From contig NZ_CP109785.1 in NCBI RefSeq assembly GCF_025913575.1, forward strand, positions 1,860,001 through 1,924,000: a stretch of DNA of 64,000 bases, written 5' to 3'. The first letter of the stretch is position 1; each line of letters opens with the position of its first letter. Shown one piece after another: positions 52,671 to 61,517 of this stretch. The notes under the pieces were generated by a model. The model worked only from the letters and a program-made list of their open reading frames with translations. It made no database searches and was not told where the DNA came from. Source of the DNA: Halocatena marina (GTDB taxonomy: Archaea > Halobacteriota > Halobacteria > Halobacteriales > Haloarculaceae). The translations under genes and the position numbers were made by a program.

Positions 52671-53372
52671 TCAGTCGAGATACGCGGTCGTGTGTTTGTG
52701 CAGTGGGACGAATCCTTCAGCGAACTCCACACCGCGTGTCCGACCGAGCGTCCGGGCTTGGGCACGAACACCTTCGATGAGATCGTCGAACTCCGCATCG
52801 ATGCCGCCGTGTTCTTGGAGCCACTCGACTTGCGATTCGTGGTCACGGATTGCATCCTCCTTTTTCGACTGGTACTCACTAATGTCGACGTACACGTCGG
52901 GATCGAACGAGGAAGTCGGCTTGCCGACGTAGTAGATGTTCTGTGGTTCCCACGGTTCGTTCACTGTCTCCACCAGCGGAAGCGAAGACATGTAGTACGC
53001 GTCAGTCACCAACCGCGACGTGGTTCGGTGGTCAGGATGCATGTCGTCCCGAAAATGCGTGAGAACGATGTCTGGTCGGTGTTCACGGAGCGTATCGACG
53101 ATCTGGAGTCGGTTTTCCAACGAATACGTTATGCGACCATCCTCGTAATCGAGAAATGCTGTCTCGACGCCGAGTGTTTCAGCGGCGGTGTTGGCTTCTT
53201 GTTCTCGTGTGGCGGCGATCTCTGCCTCAGTGGTGTCTGATCCACCCCCGTACTCGCCGCGAGTCATGTAGACGACTGTCACCTTATCGCCACGGTCGGC
53301 ATGCTTTGCGAGCGTGCCGCCACAGAAGATTTCAGCGTCGTCTGGATGCGCGACTATGGCTGCGAGATGCAT
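52671..53372 (-). CDS. PIG-L family N-acetyl-sugar deacetylase
   Basis: 233 residues. A zinc-dependent LmbE/PIG-L fold with MHLAAIVAHPDDAEIFCGGTLAKHADRG (the HPDD motif gives metal ligands and base) and the second His in VLTHFRDDMHPDHRTTSRLV. VVYMTRGEYGGG forms part of the substrate site. Members remove acetyl groups from N-acetylglucosamine-containing substrates, including bacillithiol precursors, diacetylchitobiose and GlcNAc-lipids. In this island of sugar dehydrogenases it most likely deacetylates an imported N-acetyl amino sugar. It has a run of sugar genes on both sides but Orc1/Cdc6 next to it. Confidence 0.92.
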   Translation of the reverse strand: MHLAAIVAHPDDAEIFCGGTLAKHADRGDKVTVVYMTRGEYGGGSDTTEAEIAATREQEANTAAETLGVETAFLDYEDGRITYSLENRLQIVDTLREHRPDIVLTHFRDDMHPDHRTTSRLVTDAYYMSSLPLVETVNEPWEPQNIYYVGKPTSSFDPDVYVDISEYQSKKEDAIRDHESQVEWLQEHGGIDAEFDDLIEGVRAQARTLGRTRGVEFAEGFVPLHKHTTAYLD

Positions 53373-53472
53373 ATATGTGTGTCATCCGAGGTGATATTAA
53401 GCGTTGTGCTGTCGTACCCAGTGGCATCACAGTGGTGGCGTCTCACTCGAATCCAAAGCAGAACGTGCAGTC

Positions 53473-54297
53473 TCAGCGATCGGTGTACTCGGTCGCCGAG
53501 AAGAGGTGCACAAGATCGCCGAGTAAGCGGGGTGGCAGCCGTTCGGGAGCCGTCCGGTACGGCGGCACCTCGGCCGTCACCCACCCATCGTAGCCGATCT
53601 CGTCCAGCGTGTCAACAACCGCAGTCCAGTCGATGTCTCCCTCCAACGGATACGTAAAGCCGTCTATTGTGTCGATATCCGTCCGGTAATCTTTCACGTG
53701 AACGCGCTCGATGCGCTCTCCGAGGAGGCGAATCCACTGCTCGGGATGGCCGAACCGTCTGACGTTTCCCACATCGAAGTACGCGCCAACTGGTCCAGCA
53801 TCTCCCGCTCTGTCGATGAATTCGGCGAACTCAAGCGGTGAGAGCAGAAAGTCGTTCCAGACGTTCTCGATACAGATGGTCACTCCGTACTCGTCACCCG
53901 TTCGAGCCAACGTCTGAACCGCACTGAGCGCGCGGTCGTAGGCCTCGTCATATGACGTCTCCTGGTCGACGACGGCCGGAACGATGAGCACTGCACCGGC
54001 ACCGAGCGCATCCGCGACTTCGATCATTCGTTCTGCTGCTTCGATGCCAGCCGAGCGCGTCTCCTTGTCCGCGCTCGACAGCTGACGGTCCCAGTGGAGT
54101 GTCGTCGAAACCGCTGGAACCGAGAGATCGAGGTCGTTGGTTTGCTGAGAGAACGCATCGACCGCCTCGTCGTCCCACAGTGGTCCGTCGGCGGTCAGAT
54201 TCGGTTCAATGCCGTCGTAGCCAACGTCTGCGAGGAGCGTTGCATTCTCCGCAAGTTCAGCTCTCGGAAAGCCCATCTGATTCAGTGCAAACTTCAT
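53473..54297 (-). CDS. Sugar phosphate isomerase/epimerase family TIM barrel
   Basis: 274 residues. A xylose-isomerase-like barrel beginning MKFALNQMGFPRAELAENATLLADVGYDGIEPNL. Putative metal ligands are in TICIENVWNDFLLSPLEFAEFID (Glu), VGAYFDVGNVRRFGHPEQW (Asp), RVHVKDY (His) and GWVTAEVPPY (Glu), as in hexulose-6-phosphate and ribulose-5-phosphate 3-epimerase relatives. It lies 100 bases upstream of the PIG-L gene on the same strand and is divergent from a Gfo/Idh/MocA gene. Pairing with Gfo/Idh/MocA proteins allows a 3-keto-sugar isomerase or lyase role. Confidence 0.88.
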   Translation of the reverse strand: MKFALNQMGFPRAELAENATLLADVGYDGIEPNLTADGPLWDDEAVDAFSQQTNDLDLSVPAVSTTLHWDRQLSSADKETRSAGIEAAERMIEVADALGAGAVLIVPAVVDQETSYDEAYDRALSAVQTLARTGDEYGVTICIENVWNDFLLSPLEFAEFIDRAGDAGPVGAYFDVGNVRRFGHPEQWIRLLGERIERVHVKDYRTDIDTIDGFTYPLEGDIDWTAVVDTLDEIGYDGWVTAEVPPYRTAPERLPPRLLGDLVHLFSATEYTDR

Positions 54298-54381
54298 GCG
54301 CTCATCACTCCCGTCTCAACCGAGTTATAGATATGGCCGTTCTCCAGATAGCTTTAACACCTTCGGCGAGAGAGCGAGTGC

Positions 54382-55392
54382 GTGACAGTTTCAGTCGGAT
54401 TTATCGGCGCAGGAGGCATCGCTTCGATCCATCTGGAAACATTCGACGCTGTGGTGGATGGATACGACATTGAACTCGCGGCGGTCGCTGACGTGGACGA
54501 AGAACGCGCACGGACCGCAGCGGATTCCCGTGACGGTACAGCATACACCGACGGCGAGGAACTGATCGAGTCGGAACCGCTCGACGCGCTCGTGGTCGCG
54601 GTCCCCCCGTTCGCCCACGGTAGTTACGAACGGATGGCGGCCGCACGCGACATCGATCTGTTCATCGAGAAACCGGTTGGCCTCTCACTAGACAGGGCAC
54701 GAGAGACGGCCCAACACGTTGAAGAAGCTGGTATCCTCGCACAAGTTGGCTACGTCTGTCGGTACGGGCGAATAACAGAGCGAGCGCTGGAACTTCTCAA
54801 CGGCCGTCGCGTCGGTCATATCGATAGCACCTACTGGGTATCACCTCCTGAGACGCCGTGGTGGTGCGAACGGACTCGTTCGGGAGGACAGATCGTCGAA
54901 CAGTCGACCCACGTGTACGATCTCCACCGGTATCTTGCGGGAGAAGTGACGGCAGCTACCGGGAGTGGAACCGACCGAGTGCTCGTCGACAGCGTCGACT
55001 TTCAGGACGCGACATCGGTAACGCTTGAGCACGAATCAGGGGCTGTGTCGCACGTCTCGTCCACCTGCGCGTCTCCAGTCTCTCGCTTTGAGGTGCGCAT
55101 TACAGCCGAGAACGCGTCTCTCGAACTCGACTACTTCGAACACTCGCTCTCTGGTAGTGTGGATGGTGAACCGGTTCAGTTCGAGGGAGCCGGTGACTGG
55201 TACCAAAGAGAGTTCGAGGCGTTTCTCCGCGCGATTTCTTCGGAGAGCACCGACGTGCGCTCTGAGTACGACGACGCCGTTAGAACGCTCGAACTAACAC
55301 TCACAGCCCGTGCAGCCGCAGAAGCTGGCAATCGAACCGAATCCAGCAGCAACATGTCGAGTGATATCTCGGATCGTGAGATTAACCTATGA
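54382..55392 (+). CDS. Gfo/Idh/MocA family oxidoreductase
   Basis: 336 residues from a GTG start. Rossmann motif VSVGFIGAGGIASIHLETF, catalytic Lys in LFIEKPVGLSLDRA, and the substrate-domain elements GQIVEQSTHVYDLHRYLAGEV and ATSVTLEHESGAVSHVSSTC. The active-site His and Asp positions appear filled. It lies 43 bases upstream of the ABC ATPase gene and probably leads the ABC transport operon, so it may act on the imported sugar first. Substrate unknown. Confidence 0.92.
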   Translation: MTVSVGFIGAGGIASIHLETFDAVVDGYDIELAAVADVDEERARTAADSRDGTAYTDGEELIESEPLDALVVAVPPFAHGSYERMAAARDIDLFIEKPVGLSLDRARETAQHVEEAGILAQVGYVCRYGRITERALELLNGRRVGHIDSTYWVSPPETPWWCERTRSGGQIVEQSTHVYDLHRYLAGEVTAATGSGTDRVLVDSVDFQDATSVTLEHESGAVSHVSSTCASPVSRFEVRITAENASLELDYFEHSLSGSVDGEPVQFEGAGDWYQREFEAFLRAISSESTDVRSEYDDAVRTLELTLTARAAAEAGNRTESSSNMSSDISDREINL

Positions 55393-55435
55393 ATTTATTA
55401 TGGTTGATTACAACTTCGCCACGTAGTGAGTTCCC

Positions 55436-56563
55436 ATGGGCAAACTAGACATTCGTAGTCTTCGAAAGGAGTTCGCGGACGGAGACCAGTCAATCGTCGC
55501 GGTCGACGATCTGAACATCGACATCAATGACGGAGAGTTCCTCATCTTCGTCGGCCCGTCGGGCTGTGGGAAATCGACCACCCTCCGCTGTATCGCTGGA
55601 CTCGAATCAGTTACCGACGGCGAGATTCTGCTGAACGGAGACCCGATCACGAATCAGCCTCCCACCGAGCGCGATATTGCAATGGTGTTCCAGAACTACG
55701 CGCTGTATCCTCACTTATCAGCCGAGGATAACATCGGCTTCGGGCTCAAGATGTCGACAGACATGTCTGCTGGCGAAATTAAGCGACGCGTTGACAGCGT
55801 CGCCCAGATGATGGGCATCGAGGAGCTGCTCGATAAGAAGCCTGGTGAACTGTCCGGCGGGCAACAGCAACGGGTAGCGCTCGGTCGGGCGATCGTTCGT
55901 GAGCCAGAGGTGTTCCTGATGGACGAGCCGCTTTCGAACCTCGACGCCAAGCTTCGGACAACGATGCGAACGGAGCTACAGAACCTCCAGCAAGATCTCG
56001 ATATCACGACGATCTACGTCACCCACGACCAGACAGAAGCAATGACGATGGGTGACCGCATCGCTATTCTGAACGATGGAACGCTCCAACAGATCGGGAC
56101 GCCACTTGAATGTTACTACGAGCCGAACAATCGATTTGTCGCCGGATTCATTGGCTCTCCGTCGATGAACTTCTTCGAAGTCGAGTACACCGACAGCGCG
56201 CTCGTCCACGAGGCGTTTCGGTGCGACCTCTCCGAGGCGACGCGCGAGGAACTCCGCGGACACGAAGGAGCACTAACGCTTGGCATCCGTCCCGAGAGCA
56301 TCGAACTCGCTCCGGGCGAGTCAACTGCGATCTCAGCTCCTGTCTCTGTGACCGAGCCAATGGGAGAGAGCACCTACGTCTACGTCGATATCGGCGATCA
56401 GACCTGTACGGTAACGCTTGACGGCGAGCGAGTGGTCGAACCGGGATCAACGCTCGATATCACCATTCCCGAAGCGAAGATGCATCTGTTCGGCCCGACT
56501 GGCGAGACGATTAAATCACGAACCGTCTCTTCCGCGACCGACGCAGACGCAGTCCGCGCCTGA
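55436..56563 (+). CDS. ABC transporter ATP-binding protein (carbohydrate uptake, CUT1)
   Basis: 375 residues. Walker A is in FVGPSGCGKSTTLRCIAGLE, the Q-loop in VFQNYALYPH, the ABC signature in LSGGQQQRVALGRAIV and Walker B in EVFLMDEPLSNLDAKLR, with the switch His in YVTHDQTEAMTMGDRI. The C-terminal ~130 residues (SMNFFEVEYTD to the end) form the regulatory MalK/UgpC-type OB domain (TLGIRPESIEL). It energises the importer formed by the binding protein and two permeases that follow. It is encoded first in the transporter set, with a separate promoter before the binding-protein gene. Confidence 0.96.
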   Translation: MGKLDIRSLRKEFADGDQSIVAVDDLNIDINDGEFLIFVGPSGCGKSTTLRCIAGLESVTDGEILLNGDPITNQPPTERDIAMVFQNYALYPHLSAEDNIGFGLKMSTDMSAGEIKRRVDSVAQMMGIEELLDKKPGELSGGQQQRVALGRAIVREPEVFLMDEPLSNLDAKLRTTMRTELQNLQQDLDITTIYVTHDQTEAMTMGDRIAILNDGTLQQIGTPLECYYEPNNRFVAGFIGSPSMNFFEVEYTDSALVHEAFRCDLSEATREELRGHEGALTLGIRPESIELAPGESTAISAPVSVTEPMGESTYVYVDIGDQTCTVTLDGERVVEPGSTLDITIPEAKMHLFGPTGETIKSRTVSSATDADAVRA

Positions 56564-56649
56564 ACATCACTCGAAGACTGAATTCCATCGTTCACATCCG
56601 TTTTACACGACTGTCCAAGAGTTGTACGATAATGGGACAATACCAAATG

Positions 56650-56657
56650 TTTATTAC
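56650..56657 (+). promoter_or_regulatory. TATA-like box before the binding-protein gene
   Basis: TTTATTAC lies about 30 bases before the ATG at 56687. It could allow extra expression of the binding protein relative to the ATPase. Confidence 0.4.
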
Positions 56658-56686
56658 AAACCGACTATTTGTTCTCCGAAGGTAGT

Positions 56687-57979
56687 ATGAGCAACAGACG
56701 TCTCACTCGCCGAGAAGTTATCGCACTGGCCAGTTCGGTTGGTGCAGTGGGTTTCGCCGGATGTACGGGCGGAAACAGTGGTAACAGTGGAACCAACACA
56801 GGAAACGGAAACGGATCGGGGAACGGCGGATCGTCGATGACGTTGTGGGCGTGGAACGATCCCGGCCTCTCGCCCATCCGGAAGGAGCAAAAAAAGCAAC
56901 TCGCCAAACAGAGTGACGCTATCTCCAACATCAGCTGGGAGTATTATCCATTCGAGAACTACTTGGCGAAAGCGACCACGGCCATCCCGGCGGGAAACGC
57001 CCCGGATAGTCTCGCTCTGTCCGTGCTCTGGGTCCCGCGGTTTGCGGACAAGGGCGTTGCGCTCGACCTCGAAAAGGAGGGATTTGACCCCAGTAACTAC
57101 GTTTCGGCGGCGCGCAGCAACGCTAGCTACGATGACACACTCTGGTCGGTCCCGTGGTATGCTGACTGTCGCCTAATCGCCATCAACAAGAAAATGTTCA
57201 AGGAGGCAGGGCTGAAGGTCCCGAAGCCGACACACCGTCCAAGCTGGGACGAGTTCGGCTCGTGGGTTGACGCCTTGGGTAAAAAACACGGGACGGCATT
57301 CTCCATGTCGGCAGGAGAAGGATTCGACTGCTTCGCGCTCTCGAACGGCAGTGGGTACCTCAACGAGGACGGAACGAAGGCAATAATCAACAACAACGCG
57401 GCGCTTGAGGCGGCGAACTTCCTGCAGCCGAAGATCGTCGAAGACAAATCGATCATTGCGCGAAATCCGGGCGGAACGCTCGCCGTCGAGGACTTCCTCG
57501 CCGGGGAATCGGCGATGTGTTTCGCCGGATCGTGGAACTACCCTCGACTGCGCGACAGCGATCTCGACTGGCAGTTTAATCCCTATCCAGGTGGTCCGAA
57601 GGTCGATAAGAGCCACACATGGAGCGCGGGCGTCTTCTATTCGGTCCCATCGCGTGGCGGCGCAGACAAGAAACTCGGGCTCGAATGGTTAAACTACATC
57701 AACTCCATGGAGGTCCAGAAAAACGTGACGAAGGCGATGGGTGGATTCCCCGGTCGGAAGGATGCCTACGAGACAAAGGCGTTCAAACAGTTCATCGAGG
57801 ATAATCCGAAGCTCAAGCCGGTCGCACAGGAGATGGAAAACACCGTTTCCTTCCCGAGTCATCCGGACGTATCGAAAATGTGGGATGCTGTCCACACGCA
57901 GGCACAAGCGATGTGGCAGGGGAAAAAGCCCAAGCAAGCGCTCGATACGGCAGCGCAAGAAATAGACTCACTACTCTAA
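56687..57979 (+). CDS. ABC transporter sugar-binding lipoprotein
   Basis: 430 residues from the ATG at 56687 with GAAGG upstream. The N-terminus SNRRLTRREVIALASSVGAVGFAGCTGG is a twin-arginine signal ending in a lipobox (FAGC), so the mature protein is lipid-anchored outside the cell. A low-complexity Gly/Asn linker (GGNSGNSGTNTGNGNGSGNG) follows. The rest is a family 1 extracellular solute-binding fold (MTLWAWNDPGLSPIRKEQKKQ, LSVLWVPRFADKGVALDLEKEG, FLAGESAMCFAGSWNYPRL). It captures an oligosaccharide or amino sugar for the permeases downstream. Confidence 0.95.
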   Translation: MSNRRLTRREVIALASSVGAVGFAGCTGGNSGNSGTNTGNGNGSGNGGSSMTLWAWNDPGLSPIRKEQKKQLAKQSDAISNISWEYYPFENYLAKATTAIPAGNAPDSLALSVLWVPRFADKGVALDLEKEGFDPSNYVSAARSNASYDDTLWSVPWYADCRLIAINKKMFKEAGLKVPKPTHRPSWDEFGSWVDALGKKHGTAFSMSAGEGFDCFALSNGSGYLNEDGTKAIINNNAALEAANFLQPKIVEDKSIIARNPGGTLAVEDFLAGESAMCFAGSWNYPRLRDSDLDWQFNPYPGGPKVDKSHTWSAGVFYSVPSRGGADKKLGLEWLNYINSMEVQKNVTKAMGGFPGRKDAYETKAFKQFIEDNPKLKPVAQEMENTVSFPSHPDVSKMWDAVHTQAQAMWQGKKPKQALDTAAQEIDSLL

Positions 57980-57980
57980 C

Positions 57981-58916
57981 ATGGCGCAGTCACACGGATT
58001 AGAGCGCGTTCGCCAGCGTCTCGGTGGCTATCTGCCCAGCGCCAGCGTCGGCAGCGACACAAATCTGTCGTGGTACGCTATCGTCCTGCCGAAAGTGATC
58101 CTGTTCGCGGTCATCCTTCTCATCCCGTTCATCGGAGCGTTTTACATCAGCCTCCACAAGTGGGCACCGCTTGCACAGTCGCATCCGTTCGTTGGTCTCG
58201 ACAACTACGTCCGGCTGTTCAACGATCCTGTGTTCTGGGATGCGATCATCAACACTGCCGGATACAGTATGGCGCTGCTCGTCTTCGATGTCCCCATCGC
58301 GCTGGGACTCGCGCTGCTGTTGAACATGAATCTCCGCGGAACGAAGTTCTACTCGGCAGCGATTTTCCTGCCAGTCGTGACATCGTGGGTCGTTGTTTCG
58401 CTCATCTGGTCGTGGCTCTACAACCCGGAGTACGGGCTGATAAACGCTGCACTGGGAACTATCGGACTGCCCCAGTTGTCGTGGCTCCAGAGTTCGAGCA
58501 CGGCGTTGGCGTCAATTGCTCTCATGAGCATCTGGAAGCACGTCGGGTTCAACATGGTCATCTTCCTCGCTGGATTGAAAGGGATCCCAGACGATCTCTA
58601 CGAGGCAGCCATCGTCGACGGGGCGAGCCGCTGGCAGCGGTTCCGATACGTCACGTTGCCGCTCCTGAAGCCGACATCGTTCTTCGTAATCGTCGTGACG
58701 CTTATCTTCTCATTCCGTGTCTACACGCAAGTGTACGTGATGACACAGGGAGGGCCAGTCCGTTCGACGTACACCATCGTCTACTACTTCTGGCAGACCG
58801 GCTTCCAGCAGTTCGAGATGGGATACGCAAGCGCCATTGCAGTCGTGTTGTTCCTCATCGTCTTTGGACTGAGCATCTTCCAACAGCGCACGTGGGGTGA
58901 TGACGTTGGGTACTAA
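57981..58916 (+). CDS. ABC sugar transporter permease 1 (MalF/UgpA type)
   Basis: 311 residues with six predicted membrane segments after a short soluble N-terminus. The EAA loop reads DDLYEAAIVDGASRWQRFRYVTLPLLKP and contacts the ATPase. LPVVTSWVVVSLIWSWLYNPEYGLINAAL is the family's periplasmic-loop region. It starts two bases after the binding-protein stop and overlaps the second permease start, so the three genes are one transcription unit. Confidence 0.95.
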   Translation: MAQSHGLERVRQRLGGYLPSASVGSDTNLSWYAIVLPKVILFAVILLIPFIGAFYISLHKWAPLAQSHPFVGLDNYVRLFNDPVFWDAIINTAGYSMALLVFDVPIALGLALLLNMNLRGTKFYSAAIFLPVVTSWVVVSLIWSWLYNPEYGLINAALGTIGLPQLSWLQSSSTALASIALMSIWKHVGFNMVIFLAGLKGIPDDLYEAAIVDGASRWQRFRYVTLPLLKPTSFFVIVVTLIFSFRVYTQVYVMTQGGPVRSTYTIVYYFWQTGFQQFEMGYASAIAVVLFLIVFGLSIFQQRTWGDDVGY

Positions 58917-59829
58917 CGAAACCGAACCTGAACCTAAACCTGAATCTGAACCTGATCACAAACTCGAGTTCGACGACGGTCGGCCGAACATCGAGCAGGA
59001 GCGGTCGTGGTACGATACGCTTGCGAAGGGCGTCGCTCACGTCATCCTGATCGCCGCGAGTGCGATCATGACCATTCCATTCATTTGGGCGTTTCTCACG
59101 TCTCTCAAGCCCGAAAACAAGATTTTCACGACAATCAAGCAGATCATTCCGGCGAATCCGACGTTTGCGAACTACGTCAACGTCTGGCTTCAGAACCCGC
59201 TTGATCGGTGGGTGCTCAACAGTCTCGTGTTGGCAGTCGGTGTCGTGTTCTTCACGCTGGTGTTAGATACGCTTGCGGGCTATGCGCTCGCAAAAGGCGA
59301 CTTCAGAGGGAAATCGATCGTCTATACGCTGGTCATCGGGACACTCGTCATCCCGCCACAGGTGGTGCTCGTTCCGCTCTACTTGGAGATGAATGCGGTG
59401 AACTGGTCGAACACCTATTGGGCGATTATGGTGTTGTACATCGCCAACCCGTTCGGGACGTTCATGATGCGTCAATTTTTCCTTGGCATTCCTGATTCAC
59501 TCATTGAGGCGGCACGGATGGACGGCTGTAGCATATTCCAAATTTACACGCGCATCATGCTGCCGTTGGCAAAGCCTGCGCTCGCGTCGTTGGGTGTGTT
59601 CACGTTTATCTTCGTCTGGGGAGCGTTCCTCTGGCCGCTGGTCATCCTCAACGATTCGGCAATGTATCCCTTGCAAGTCGGTATCGGCCTGCTCACTGGG
59701 CGGTACAGTTCACAATGGGGACAGCTCCTCGCGGCGGTCATCCTCGCTGCGCTGCCCGTCATCTCGGCGTATCTGCTCGCACAACGCACCTTCATGGAAG
59801 GAATTGCCCTCACAGGAGGGAAAGGATAA
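58900..59829 (+). CDS. ABC sugar transporter permease 2 (MalG/UgpE type)
   Basis: 309 residues from the ATG at 58900 (a GTG sits directly before it). The N-terminal cytoplasmic tail has a Glu-Pro repeat (ETEPEPKPESEPDHKLE) not usual for the family. Six membrane segments follow, with the EAA loop in DSLIEAARMDGCSIFQIYTRIMLPLAKPAL. Its start overlaps permease 1 by 17 bases and its stop overlaps the next small gene by one base. It forms the channel with permease 1. Confidence 0.95.
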   Translation: MTLGTNETEPEPKPESEPDHKLEFDDGRPNIEQERSWYDTLAKGVAHVILIAASAIMTIPFIWAFLTSLKPENKIFTTIKQIIPANPTFANYVNVWLQNPLDRWVLNSLVLAVGVVFFTLVLDTLAGYALAKGDFRGKSIVYTLVIGTLVIPPQVVLVPLYLEMNAVNWSNTYWAIMVLYIANPFGTFMMRQFFLGIPDSLIEAARMDGCSIFQIYTRIMLPLAKPALASLGVFTFIFVWGAFLWPLVILNDSAMYPLQVGIGLLTGRYSSQWGQLLAAVILAALPVISAYLLAQRTFMEGIALTGGKG

Positions 59830-60053
59830 TGCTCTCTCTTCCTTCGATTGTGTTGCGACTCGGCTACTCCGGGCAGAATGAGCCGATCGTTGGCGGAGCA
59901 CTCGTTTTCTTCGTTGCCGCTATTGGCGTCCTCTACATGTCGTTCGTTCGTGACGAGATGGATGCGGGACCGGTGATGAAAATAGGCGGATTCGTGCTAC
60001 TTGGCTTGGCGCTTCTCGCGTTCTTCTGGCCGATGCGACCGTGGCCGCACTGA
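59829..60053 (+). CDS. Small membrane protein at the end of the ABC operon
   Basis: 74 residues. The ATG overlaps the permease stop (TAATG). Two hydrophobic segments, PIVGGALVFFVAAIGVLYMSF and MKIGGFVLLGLALLAFFWPM, are joined by a charged loop VRDEMDAGPV. No family is recognised. The tight coupling suggests an accessory subunit of the importer, similar in position to other small proteins that stabilise transporters. It could also be unrelated and merely co-transcribed. Confidence 0.65.
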   Translation: MLSLPSIVLRLGYSGQNEPIVGGALVFFVAAIGVLYMSFVRDEMDAGPVMKIGGFVLLGLALLAFFWPMRPWPH

Positions 60054-60629
60054 ATTCTGAACGGTCATCTATTGGACTCAGAAATTATTCTGGCCATCGC
60101 ACGAGGAGTCACAATCACACAATCAATGATGTAAATTCAAAGATATTATCCAAAACAGTTCGATTATACTAATAATAGTATATTTGATATGGGTGGTGGA
60201 ATATCTGTGACGACAACTGCAGATAGTCAGTATAGTAACCTATCTGATTATCCTCTGATTTAGCATCACAACACGATGGTTGATTGGGACGAAATGCCGT
60301 CTTCTGTATCATATCGCAGAATTCGACGTGAAATTTCGAGCAAACACACCGTTTCCAACCCACACAGCCATATGAATAATTTGATTATTGAATGACGTAC
60401 TATTGATACTATTTGATATTTGTCGATGGATGTATTCAGTATTTCGAATATGACACCCGATATCCAAAATATAATACTTCTTTTATAATTTCAATCTTGA
60501 TAGATGATTTGAATGGACACATATCTTTACTATCGAATCGCACGTCGGTTACGTAACTGTGTACGGAGTTGTGCGGTGATCACGACAGATGAGTTATTAT
60601 CAGTAGCGCTATTAAAGAGGAGTACGCCC
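60054..60629. other. AT-rich intergenic region
   Basis: 576 bases, clearly richer in A/T than its surroundings, with no supported gene. Small hairpins such as ATACTA-ATAA-TAGTAT occur near 60166-60181. A 39-codon plus-strand frame (60276-60395, beginning MVDWDEMPSS) has no recognised homologue. The end holds the promoter and the AGAGGAG ribosome site (60616-60622) of the next gene. Confidence 0.5.
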
Positions 60630-61517
60630 ATGTTAGACATCGGTATCGTCGGTCTCGACACGAGCCACGCGGAATCATTCGCCAGTGTCATCGACGAGAC
60701 CAGCGATATGACGGTTGCGGGTGTCTGGGACGGTGCTGTTGTTCGTGATCAGGAGTACAGAACAACGTTCTGCGAGGAACACGATACAGAGCAGTGTAGC
60801 CTCTCGACGTTAGTCGATCGAGTCGACGCAGCGATGGTACTGACCGTCAACTGGGAGACCCACCAGCCACTCGCAACGCGCTTTTTGAACGCAGGGATAC
60901 CGACGTTCATCGACAAACCACTCGCCGGCTGTCAATCCGATATCGACGCTATCGCAGCCGCTACCAAAACGACACCACTGTCTGGTGGTTCAGCGCTTCC
61001 GTTTCACCCGGACATCGCCGCGCTTCCATGCGACGACCCCAACCGAACGGTGTTTGCCGCGGGTTACAACGATTTCTTCTATTATCGAGTACATCTCGTC
61101 GACACGGTTCGACACCTTGCGGATGCCGACTGGGTATCAGTCCGCCTGTCCGATGGACCCGGTACGACCGTCGATATCAGCTTCGAGAACGGTACACACG
61201 CGACAATCCGATTCGACGGTAGTCCCGACAGCGGGACGTTCAGTGTGCTGGATGTCGGAACGAGGACGCGGACCGTCGAGCTCGGGAGCAACAGCCAGAC
61301 GTTAGCTGAAATGTACCGACCTCTCGTAGAGTCGTTCCGAATGGTCGTTCGAGGCAGCCACGACGACACTGCACAACGACTCGACGCCGGGACGCTTCTG
61401 CTCGCGGTTGAGGCGGCTATCGATGAAGATCGAACGATCACGCCCGAAAGCGAATCGATAGACACCGTAGCCGCAGACGGAGAACGGTTCCTTGCCCAGT
61501 ATGAACCGTACTACTGA
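60630..61517 (+). CDS. Gfo/Idh/MocA-like oxidoreductase
   Basis: 295 residues from the ATG at 60630, which has AGAGGAG eight bases upstream. The Rossmann loop reads LDIGIVGLDTSHAESF and the catalytic motif is a DKP variant (TFIDKPLAGCQSD), keeping the Lys. The C-terminal domain is shorter than in the other family members here (GYNDFFYYRVHLVDTVRHLA then small beta strands). Similar short forms occur beside sugar ABC transporters. It is separated from the importer by an AT-rich gap and has its own expression signals. Confidence 0.85.
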   Translation: MLDIGIVGLDTSHAESFASVIDETSDMTVAGVWDGAVVRDQEYRTTFCEEHDTEQCSLSTLVDRVDAAMVLTVNWETHQPLATRFLNAGIPTFIDKPLAGCQSDIDAIAAATKTTPLSGGSALPFHPDIAALPCDDPNRTVFAAGYNDFFYYRVHLVDTVRHLADADWVSVRLSDGPGTTVDISFENGTHATIRFDGSPDSGTFSVLDVGTRTRTVELGSNSQTLAEMYRPLVESFRMVVRGSHDDTAQRLDAGTLLLAVEAAIDEDRTITPESESIDTVAADGERFLAQYEPYY

